The notes under the pieces were generated by a model. The model was not told the origin of the DNA and did not search any database. It was given only the letters and a program-made list of their open reading frames with translations. From Pseudomonadota bacterium (GTDB lineage Bacteria > Pseudomonadota > Alphaproteobacteria > Acetobacterales > Acetobacteraceae): a DNA stretch of 7,061 bases. Each line of letters starts with the position of its first letter. Positions within the stretch are counted from its first letter, which is position 1. The position numbers were made by a program, and so were the translations under genes. Positions 6,854 through 7,061 of this stretch are shown piece after piece. Location of the stretch: the NCBI GenBank assembly GCA_021808205.1, contig JAKBCD010000088.1, forward strand, positions 1-7,061, written 5' to 3'.

Positions 6854-7061
6854 ATGGCATTGCCGCACCGGAGCCATCCCCCGGCGCCGTGGGCGGAGGG
6901 GCGGGCGGGTTAAGCAGCTTGTTCCAGTCCAGCGCTGGCATGTCTGCGGTTTTCTGACCGTTTATCATGATGCCATCCTTGCCGTAGACGGTGTTCGCCG
7001 TCAGTACCTGGCCGCCCGATTGGGTGGTGGAGAGATAGGGCGAAAACCGTGCCTGGAACTG
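6852..7061 (-). CDS. C-terminal end of an unrecognised leftward gene (partial)
   Basis: The minus strand is open from the right edge through 69 codons to a TAA at 6854-6852. Codon third positions are mostly G or C, like the neighbouring genes, and the frame ends exactly at a terminator, both of which support a real gene. The visible protein contains the stretches ARFSPYLSTTQSGGQVL, NTVYGKDGIMINGQ and MPALDWNKLLN, then a Pro/Ala/Gly-rich tail with NPPAPPPTAP. Such a tail is often flexible and non-catalytic. I see no domain, motif or membrane segment that I can name, and the N-terminus lies outside the window, so no function is assigned. It converges on mlaC and is not in the mlaA-mlaC operon. 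Confidence 0.7.
   Translation of the reverse strand, partial: QFQARFSPYLSTTQSGGQVLTANTVYGKDGIMINGQKTADMPALDWNKLLNPPAPPPTAPGDGSGAAMP

Overview
The window is ordinary high-GC chromosomal DNA from a proteobacterium, most likely an alphaproteobacterium. An acetic-acid or related acidophilic Rhodospirillales lineage would fit the protein wording, but that placement is inference from remembered family sequences and was not searched. There are no insertion sequences, phage genes, CRISPR arrays, tRNAs or rRNAs. Genes are packed tightly, and each convergent gene pair is separated by a strong GC-rich hairpin terminator.

Layout, left to right. Bases 3-1154 (+) hold the 3' part of pntB, the beta subunit of the proton-translocating NAD(P) transhydrogenase; its first ~84 codons lie outside the window. 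A two-way hairpin terminator follows at 1176-1206. Bases 1222-5196 (-) form a three-gene overlapping operon, transcribed metF, then uvrD, then prmA. It encodes methylenetetrahydrofolate reductase, a UvrD/PcrA-type DNA helicase with a rare TTG start, and the ribosomal protein L11 methyltransferase. The metF/uvrD junction overlaps by 4 bases and the uvrD/prmA junction by 8, so translational coupling is likely. A 172-base divergent intergenic region (5197-5368) carries the metF leader, a 10-bp perfect palindrome and the upstream region of the next operon. Bases 5369-6804 (+) hold a two-gene operon for outer-membrane lipid trafficking: an MlaA/VacJ lipoprotein, then a periplasmic MlaC/Ttg2D phospholipid-binding protein. 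A second two-way terminator sits at 6828-6853. The right edge holds the last 69 codons of an unrecognised leftward gene with a proline-rich tail; its stop codon lies inside the terminator's T-tract.

Functional links. MlaA (outer membrane) and MlaC (periplasm) are known partners in moving mislocalised phospholipid from the outer leaflet back toward the inner membrane; the MlaFEDB transporter is not in this window. MetF supplies methyl groups for methionine and hence S-adenosylmethionine, which PrmA uses to methylate L11. UvrD sits between them with no obvious pathway link. I found no convincing undescribed system. The most useful second looks are the unknown right-edge gene, the metF leader and palindrome, and the stop codon embedded in the shared terminator.
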